Of a DNA stretch of 19,838 nt, positions 14,674 to 19,838 are shown one piece after another. Each line of letters opens with the position of its first letter. Position 1 is the first letter of the stretch. Source of the DNA: JAGLSB01 sp023135955. GTDB taxonomy: Bacteria > Bacteroidota > Bacteroidia > Bacteroidales > GCA-2748055. Made by a program: the position numbers and the translations under genes. Below the pieces are notes generated by a model. It did not search any database and was not told where the DNA came from. It saw nothing but the letters and a program-made list of their open reading frames with translations. Where the stretch lies: contig DAOVIO010000063.1 of the NCBI GenBank assembly GCA_030673645.1, positions 1-19,838 of the forward strand, written 5' to 3'.

Positions 14674-16128
14674 TTATTTTTCAAATTTTACTGCCGCATC
14701 CCAATCATCTGTTCTAAAAGATGAAGCAGGTAAAAGGTTGGTATCATAAAGTGTCCCAACTACCCAGTTTCGCCAGGCATAACGTACTGCCACAGGATTT
14801 CGAACTTCATCGCTAATAACAAATATCTCGATACGATTTACTATTTTGGCATTAGCTGGATAAAAGACCTTATCTTTTCCTGCAATCTCAAAACCTTCTA
14901 ATTCATTGTATGCATACAATCCAGTTTCTGCATTTTTGAACTTTAAAATAATCCCGTCATCTTTTTCCTCTTTTGAATCATATACGGGGCCGGCATAGTC
15001 CACAGCTGTGAATTCATAAGTTTTATTAAGCGCATTAAACAACAATCTGTCAGCTACCTCTTTCTTCTTTGGTGGATGAATGCAATAATCATCTCCAATA
15101 TCCATGGTAATGGCGATACCTGAATTTGGGATCAAATTCAAACATTGTAATTGTGTTTCTCGAATAAAGGCTGAATTATCAACAGTTTCAAATGCATCAT
15201 TATTACCATACATATAAGGTGCAATTTGCACATAAAAGAATGGGAAATCACCAATTTCCCAGCGAGAACGCCAATCTTTTACCATTGCAGGAAAAAGATC
15301 TTTGTATACCTGAGGTTCTTTACGGTTAGATTCACCTTGATACCACAACGCCCCTTTTATAGTGAATGGAATTAAAGGATTAATCATCCCATTAAACAAT
15401 GCTGTTGGAATATGATTTGTGCTTTTTGTAATATCAACATCTTCAATATTGACCTCTTGATAAGAGCTTATCATTTCTTTACTTATCCATGCCTGAACAC
15501 TGCTGCCACCCCATGAAGTATGAATCATTCCTACCGGGACATCAAGAATCTCTTGTAATTGTTGCCCAAAGAAGTAAGCTACTGCACTAAAATCCAAAAC
15601 ACTCTCAGGCGATGCTTGCTGCCAGCCTGTGTATTTCTCAATATCTTTTAATGGAGTCTTGGAACCAACTCTATCAACTGTAAATAGTCGTAAGTTTGGA
15701 TTATCAGACTTAGTTGTTGCCATAATAGTGCCAAATGTAGGTTGTCCGTTATAACCCTTGACGGGTTGCTGCATATTTGATTGCCCTGAACACAGCCACA
15801 CTTCTCCAAATAACACATCCTCTAATGTAATATCTGAGGCCTCACTTTTAATATTAATGGTTTGAGGGTCCTTATTGTTCGAGGTTCTTACTTCAACCTG
15901 CCAATTGCCTTCTTCGTCAGCCTCCACATTCAACATTTCGTTCAACCAGGAAGCCTCTATAGAAATTTTCTCTTTGGCACCGGCCCATCCCCATAACACT
16001 ATGTCAGTATTGCGCTGCAATACCATATTTGAAGATACAATAGCTGGAAGCTTTACCTCTGCGTTTATTGATTGTTCAAATAGCAGAAGAAATGCTGCTA
16101 TTACGGAAATTAGGGTTATTCTTCTCAT
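14674..16128 (-). CDS. Sialate O-acetylesterase-like SGNH hydrolase
   Basis: This is a 484-residue protein with a Sec signal peptide (residues 1-23, SINA then EV). The SASA-type SGNH hydrolase fold shows CSGQSNM (113-119, nucleophile Ser117), HTSWGGSSVQAW (203-214), LWYQGESN (261-268) and CIHPPKKKEVADRL (349-362, catalytic His351). The position two before the His is Cys rather than the common Asp (DIHP); some family members, including human SIAE as I recall it, also lack Asp there. It should remove O-acetyl groups from a glycan in the periplasm; in Bacteroidota this family is often used on plant and algal polysaccharides rather than sialic acid. It follows the sulfatase gene by 49 bases and precedes the lactonase gene. 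Confidence 0.87.
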   Translation of the reverse strand: MRRITLISVIAAFLLLFEQSINAEVKLPAIVSSNMVLQRNTDIVLWGWAGAKEKISIEASWLNEMLNVEADEEGNWQVEVRTSNNKDPQTINIKSEASDITLEDVLFGEVWLCSGQSNMQQPVKGYNGQPTFGTIMATTKSDNPNLRLFTVDRVGSKTPLKDIEKYTGWQQASPESVLDFSAVAYFFGQQLQEILDVPVGMIHTSWGGSSVQAWISKEMISSYQEVNIEDVDITKSTNHIPTALFNGMINPLIPFTIKGALWYQGESNRKEPQVYKDLFPAMVKDWRSRWEIGDFPFFYVQIAPYMYGNNDAFETVDNSAFIRETQLQCLNLIPNSGIAITMDIGDDYCIHPPKKKEVADRLLFNALNKTYEFTAVDYAGPVYDSKEEKDDGIILKFKNAETGLYAYNELEGFEIAGKDKVFYPANAKIVNRIEIFVISDEVRNPVAVRYAWRNWVVGTLYDTNLLPASSFRTDDWDAAVKFEK

Positions 16129-16177
16129 TTTGTAAATTTAACTGATTAAACAATTGATTAATAAATTCTTTTATATT

Positions 16178-17602
16178 TTAATTATTATTTAATTTTTCTT
16201 CTAATAAGCTAGTTAATTCCATTACTAATTTAGAATTGTTTTCTGCAATATTCCTTGTTTCTTTATCAGGAGAAGTATGGTCGTATAACTCTACAAAACC
16301 ATCATCATGCAAAATCATTCGGTGAGTAGCATTTCTGATAGTATTTACTCCATTTCTATATGCAATTACAGGATGGCCTTTTGTATTGGGATTTTCTATA
16401 AAAGTATTTAGTGATTGTCCTTGAATAAAACCTGGCTGATCTATTCCTGTTAATTCGCATAAGGTTGGAAAGATATCCAATGATTCTACAATAGCATTGG
16501 TTATTTTACCTGAATTATTCATATCGGGATGATGGATAATAAGTGGTGAATGTAAGGATTCCTCGAACAAACTGTGCTTACCCCAAATGGCATGTTCACC
16601 CAAATGCCAGCCATGGTCGCCCCATAAAACGATGATCGTATTTTTATCGGCTCCTGTTTTCTTCAATTCATCCAGTATCATACCTACATGCATATCGGCG
16701 TAACTCACACAGGCCGCATAGTGAAGCCGTACTGAATCAGCAAATTCACTATCCTTTCTCGGGTCTTTACCCCAAAGATTATATTTCATAAACTCTCCTG
16801 ACTTATGCCACATGGTTTTACCGGTAGGTTTGTTTGGATGCGGAATGGCTGGAAGTTTTGCATCTTTGTACAAATCAAGATATTTCTTTGGTGCACCAAA
16901 AGGAAGGTGCGGCTTAATAAGGCCAATGGCCAAAAGGAAGGGTTTATCATTTGCAGCCAGTGTCTTCAATTGTTTAATGCCTTCTTTGGCAATGAGGCCA
17001 TCGGGATAAATCGTGTCGGGACCTTCCATGCTTTGATAAACGTCCATTTCATTCGCATTAACACGAATTTCACCATGAGCTAAACCGTGCATTGATCCAC
17101 GTGGATGTTGCCATTCTCCAACAGGCATCAGGTGTTTGTCCCATGCCTGCGGAATTTCTATTATAGAGTTATCGTCCCAATTATCACCACCACGACCACC
17201 TGGGTGATGCGAGACCTTTCCCACCGATACAGTAGTATAACCATTATTACGGAACCATTCAGGCATGCTGGGATTTACTTCTTCAGGTTCTTCATTGTAC
17301 CTTTCAGCTCTTTTAAATAATGCATTATTGCCGGCAGAGCCATAAGTTCCTGTTAGCAGAGTGTAACGGGAAGGTCCACAACTTGGTGCGTTAACATAAT
17401 GGCTGGCAAAAATCATCCCTTTTGCAGCAAGTGCATCAATATTGGGTGAATGAATATAGTCTGCCCCAAAACAATTTAATTCAGGGCGCAAATCGTCAAT
17501 ACATAATAATAAAATATTAGGTTTTTGTGGCTCTTCTGATTTTGGGGTACATGATATGAGAGCTAAAATAGGAATTTGAACTATGGATAATTTGTATTTC
17601 AT
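16178..17602 (-). CDS. Iduronate-2-sulfatase-like lipoprotein sulfatase (family S1)
   Basis: This is a 474-residue protein with a short lipoprotein signal (ALISC, Cys18). Metal-binding Asp36-Asp37 lie in LLCIDDLRPELNCFG. The sulfatase signature CGPSRYTLLTG (75-85) has Cys75, which is converted to formylglycine by an anaerobic or aerobic maturase not present in this window. Lys129 and His131 lie in VGKVSHH, Asp329-His330 in LWGDHGWHLGEH, and Lys342 in WGKHSLFEES. The N-terminus and DHGWHLGEH block place it near iduronate-2-sulfatase and related S1 subfamilies. It removes a sulfate ester from a glycan, most likely a 2-O-type position by family resemblance only. It starts the tight part of the leftward glycan run. 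Confidence 0.88.
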   Translation of the reverse strand: MKYKLSIVQIPILALISCTPKSEEPQKPNILLLCIDDLRPELNCFGADYIHSPNIDALAAKGMIFASHYVNAPSCGPSRYTLLTGTYGSAGNNALFKRAERYNEEPEEVNPSMPEWFRNNGYTTVSVGKVSHHPGGRGGDNWDDNSIIEIPQAWDKHLMPVGEWQHPRGSMHGLAHGEIRVNANEMDVYQSMEGPDTIYPDGLIAKEGIKQLKTLAANDKPFLLAIGLIKPHLPFGAPKKYLDLYKDAKLPAIPHPNKPTGKTMWHKSGEFMKYNLWGKDPRKDSEFADSVRLHYAACVSYADMHVGMILDELKKTGADKNTIIVLWGDHGWHLGEHAIWGKHSLFEESLHSPLIIHHPDMNNSGKITNAIVESLDIFPTLCELTGIDQPGFIQGQSLNTFIENPNTKGHPVIAYRNGVNTIRNATHRMILHDDGFVELYDHTSPDKETRNIAENNSKLVMELTSLLEEKLNNN

Positions 17603-17675
17603 TGATTTTAAATTCTATCTTTCACATTTATTAGTTTAGCATTTTTCAATTTCTTAAGCCTTTTCATTTTCTGTA

Positions 17676-18947
17676 TTATTCCAATTCACCTTTAAAAAAC
17701 AGTTCCTCTTTTATCTTTGTAATATTATTTTCTGCTACTCGTCTAAGAGATATAGTCTTTTGCTGTTCACCAAGACCGCTCATTGAAGTCTCAGATTCTT
17801 CTGGCAATAAGCTTAAAAATTTCTCGTAATTTTCCAGAGCACTTTTATTATTGTTAAGTTTATATTGATACAGGGATGCTATAAAAAATATATATTCTGG
17901 TTTAGGATAATATTCATATGCTTTTTGATAGCACATTAATGCTTTCTCATGATTATTAAGTCTACTGTAAATTGATTGTTTCTCATTATATAAGGCAGAA
18001 AGTACTTTATTGTCAGGTTGCAATAATGAATCAGCCCGGTCAAAAAAGTATAAGCCTTTGGCCGGATTTGGAGAGTTCAAGTATCCCCTGCCTAATACAT
18101 AGCAGACTTCAATATCACTTGAATCAAGCTGAAATGCCTTAACTAAGTGTTTTTCAGATATTATTAATAAATTATTGTTAAACTCACTAATCCCTAAATG
18201 TTTTAGAATAAATTTGCTTGAATCCCCTTTTTCATATAAATACTTAAAACATAATTCAGAAGTTTTGAAATCTTCCATGTTGAAACTTGCAATCCCCTTA
18301 ATTTTGATGAGTTTTTTATTTGTCGAATCACTACTTAATCCAGTTTCGCATGTTTCAATTGTTTTTAAGTATTTTTTATTCTTCAGATATAAATTCGCCA
18401 GCTTAAAAGCTATCAACTGATCATCAGGATTTATCAGCAGAATTTTTGAGAATATTCCAATAGCAGAATCTATGTCCTCATGTTGATAATAATTATCTCC
18501 AAGATGTGAGAGATATTCCAAATTTAATGAGTCGGTTGAAATTTTATTTATTAACAGCTCAATAGCTAAGCCATATTCACCTTGAAATTCCAGAATGTTA
18601 ATGTATTTAATGAAGTTATCATACTTGTCAATGTGTTTTTCAAGTAATGGCTTTGCTTGACCGTATTGCCCTGTTTTATATAAAAAATCAGTAAATAAGT
18701 TTTCAATAGCTTCATTATCTTCGAACTTTGTAATTCCTTCGCCTAAAACTTCTAAGGCTTGTAATGTTTCACCTTTTTTATCAAGTATTAAAGAATTCCA
18801 GTAATAATCATTGGGGGACTGCAAAACCTGACTTGCTTCGAAAATCTGTTCATACTCACCTCGCAGGAATAATAAATCAAAGCTATTATCCTGACTAAAA
18901 ACTACATTACTAAATAAAATGCAGAGAGCTAAATTAATAATCTTCAT
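17676..18947 (-). CDS. Secreted TPR-repeat protein
   Basis: This is a 423-residue protein with a signal peptide (residues 1-18, NVVFS then QDN). Tandem 34-residue helical repeats fill nearly all of the rest, for example residues about 150-185 (YLSHLGDNYYQHEDIDSAIG, then IFSKILLINPD) and about 330-365 (EKALMCYQKAYEYYPKPEYI). No enzymatic domain was seen. It probably works as a periplasmic scaffold or interaction protein. It lies between the ParDE pair and the sulfatase gene, 73 bases upstream of the latter, so it could be transcribed with the glycan genes; a functional link is not shown. TPR proteins of this kind are common in Bacteroidota and are poor guides to function. Confidence 0.8.
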   Translation of the reverse strand: MKIINLALCILFSNVVFSQDNSFDLLFLRGEYEQIFEASQVLQSPNDYYWNSLILDKKGETLQALEVLGEGITKFEDNEAIENLFTDFLYKTGQYGQAKPLLEKHIDKYDNFIKYINILEFQGEYGLAIELLINKISTDSLNLEYLSHLGDNYYQHEDIDSAIGIFSKILLINPDDQLIAFKLANLYLKNKKYLKTIETCETGLSSDSTNKKLIKIKGIASFNMEDFKTSELCFKYLYEKGDSSKFILKHLGISEFNNNLLIISEKHLVKAFQLDSSDIEVCYVLGRGYLNSPNPAKGLYFFDRADSLLQPDNKVLSALYNEKQSIYSRLNNHEKALMCYQKAYEYYPKPEYIFFIASLYQYKLNNNKSALENYEKFLSLLPEESETSMSGLGEQQKTISLRRVAENNITKIKEELFFKGELE

Positions 18948-18995
18948 AATCTGTCATCTTTAATATGAGCTTTGTGAATTACCTGTTTTGTAGGG

Positions 18996-19295
18996 TTATT
19001 CCATCATTCGATTCTTCAAATCCATTTGCTCATGCAAGATCCTTGTTATTTCAACTTCATGTTCAGAGACTTTTCTGTAAAATATAATATGTCGTCCTAC
19101 CCTAATTCCAAATAATCGATTTACTATCCCTTCATAATTTTTTCCAATGTTTGGATTTTCTGCTATTTCTCTGCAGTTTTCTAGTAACATTAGGTAGTAT
19201 TTGTCTGCTTGATATTCAGACCAGTAATCAAAAGTGTAGTTCCAAATTCCCGATAAATCATCTACAGCTTTATTAGTTAAAATGAACTTAGCCAT
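18996..19295 (-). CDS. parE: ParE-family toxin
   Basis: This is a 99-residue protein of the RelE/ParE superfamily. It has the typical N-terminus FILTNKAVDDLSGIWNYT, a helical hairpin (residues 12-45), NIGKNY (49-54), the strand FGIRVGRHIIFYRK (62-75) and ITRILHEQMDLKNRM (83-97). R-I-L-H-x2-M-D is the usual ParE ending. ParE toxins typically poison DNA gyrase. The ATG at 19293-19295 overlaps the end of the antitoxin gene by 8 bases, so translation is coupled. It forms a complete pair with the ParD gene immediately upstream. Confidence 0.9.
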   Translation of the reverse strand: MAKFILTNKAVDDLSGIWNYTFDYWSEYQADKYYLMLLENCREIAENPNIGKNYEGIVNRLFGIRVGRHIIFYRKVSEHEVEITRILHEQMDLKNRMME

Positions 19296-19539
19296 TCAAC
19301 TTCTTTTTTGCTTTTAATTCCTTTAGATGGTTCTCTGGATTGAAATCATGAGCAATACCGCTTTCAATACCTTCTTGTATTGCATTTCTTAAAGCAATCA
19401 TTTTATTTTCTTCTTCTTCCAATAATCTTAATCCAGCCCGAATTACTTCACTGGCATTTTTATATCTTCCAACATTTAAACGACTTTGAATAAATTTATC
19501 AAAGTAATTTCCTAAGGATATTGATGTATTTTTACTCAT
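19288..19539 (-). CDS. parD: ParD-family antitoxin
   Basis: This is an 83-residue protein. The N-terminal ribbon-helix-helix (MSKNTSISLGNYFDKFI, then RYKNASEVIRAGLRLLEEEE, residues about 1-45) binds DNA as a dimer. The C-terminal tail (HDFNPENHLKELKAKKK) wraps the toxin. The first strand followed by the Y-K-N-A-S-E-V-I-R-x-G-L-R turn is diagnostic of ParD/CopG-type antitoxins. It should neutralise the ParE encoded in the overlapping next gene and repress the shared promoter at 19557-19588, where a perfect palindrome is present. Confidence 0.9.
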   Translation of the reverse strand: MSKNTSISLGNYFDKFIQSRLNVGRYKNASEVIRAGLRLLEEEENKMIALRNAIQEGIESGIAHDFNPENHLKELKAKKKLNG

Positions 19540-19556
19540 ATTTTAACTGTTTTATG

Positions 19557-19588
19557 TAAAAGTACCAAATATTGGTAAAACAACCAAA
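19557..19588 (-). promoter_or_regulatory. parDE promoter with palindromic operator
   Basis: On the minus strand, TTTG (19585-19588) and TACTTTTA (19557-19564, TAnnTTT with A for the last G) are 20 bases apart, the usual Bacteroidota -33/-7 layout. Between them, TACCAA-ATA-TTGGTA (19563-19577) is a perfect 6-bp inverted repeat. This is well placed for a ParD dimer to block RNA polymerase. The ATG of parD follows at 19539. Confidence 0.6.
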
Positions 19589-19647
19589 AAATTCTTTCTT
19601 TCGTATCTCATCACATAACCAATTTTGTGCAATTACATATATCCTTG

Positions 19648-19838
19648 TTATATTTTTATTTCAATATAATTTGAATTATTGTCGCAATGCTTGATAAGTT
19701 GCTGCTTATCTGTCATCGCTAATCTAATTACTTCTTCAAAATCTTCAGGATGAGATTCCAAATAAGAAATCATATCTGCTTTATAAAAGTTTGTTATTAT
19801 ATGTTCTAATGCTGTTCCCATGAGATTAATGCTGTTCA
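19648..19838 (-). CDS. Small unrecognised protein, possibly HEAT-repeat-like (partial at right edge)
   Basis: The frame is open from the right edge to a TAA at 19648-19650. It contains an ATG at 19819-19821 that would give a 57-residue product starting MGTALEHIITNFYKADMISY. The segment SYLESHPEDFEEVIRLAMTDKQ looks like the first helical pair of Bacteroidota HEAT-like or adaptor proteins, where the sequence would normally continue for a few hundred residues. The tail here (NNSNYIEIKI) does not, so it may be another truncated copy. In-frame codons before the ATG are open, so the true start may lie outside the window. Low certainty on family and integrity. Confidence 0.4.
   Translation of the reverse strand, partial: NSINLMGTALEHIITNFYKADMISYLESHPEDFEEVIRLAMTDKQQLIKHCDNNSNYIEIKI

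Noticed and set aside
1..19838. CRISPR array, tRNA, rRNA or intact insertion sequence
   Set aside because: No regularly spaced repeats, no cloverleaf or rRNA-like segment, and no transposase frame were seen on reading both strands; a covariance-model scan was not possible.

Overview
The window looks like chromosomal DNA of a Bacteroidota bacterium, probably a marine or gut-type Bacteroidales/Marinilabiliales relative. The DNA is clearly AT-rich. Start codons mostly lack strong Shine-Dalgarno sites, promoters of the TAnnTTTG type can be seen, lipoprotein signal peptides are frequent, and the gene content (sulfatase, GH78, sialate esterase, FucP-like MFS, ROK, Panacea and ParDE toxin-antitoxin pairs) fits that phylum. 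No rRNA, tRNA, CRISPR array or intact insertion sequence was seen. This is judgement from reading the sequence; no database search was possible.

Layout. 1-1184 (-) is the N-terminal part of an SbcD/Mre11-like nuclease that runs off the left edge. 1532-2068 (+) is an unrecognised protein with a Cys cluster. 2083-6149 (-) is a sugar-uptake and sugar-phosphate block: FucP-like MFS transporter, a conserved deoxyhypusine-synthase-like protein that has lost its C-terminus, a ROK sugar kinase without the usual zinc cysteines, a GmhA-like SIS isomerase, and a frameshifted small lipoprotein. Dispersed palindromic repeats sit in and around this block. 6410-8440 is a patchwork: a fragment of a restriction/methylase gene, a Panacea (DUF4065) antitoxin with a RelE-like toxin, a SpoIIE phosphatase tail, and a decayed sialidase-like gene.

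8473-11258 holds an acetylxylan-esterase-like hydrolase, the broken tail of an alpha-L-rhamnosidase, a collapsed AGE-family epimerase gene, and an intact Gfo/Idh/MocA oxidoreductase on the plus strand. 11382-18947 (-) is a co-directional carbohydrate run. In transcription order it encodes a secreted TPR protein, an iduronate-sulfatase-like lipoprotein, a sialate O-acetylesterase-like protein, an SMP-30/gluconolactonase lipoprotein and a GH78 alpha-L-rhamnosidase lipoprotein. Together these suggest desulfation, deacetylation and rhamnose release from a sulfated or acetylated rhamnose-containing glycan. No SusC/SusD pair or regulator lies inside the window. 18996-19539 (-) is a ParDE pair with a clear promoter/operator, followed by a partial gene at the right edge.

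The most striking property is how many short gene remnants lie between the intact genes: at least six independent ones, plus one truncated gene whose stop codon lies inside a dispersed repeat. This marks an accessory region under repeated deletion and decay. The best candidate for undescribed biology is the MFS / DHS-like / ROK / SIS module; in this genome it appears partly broken.
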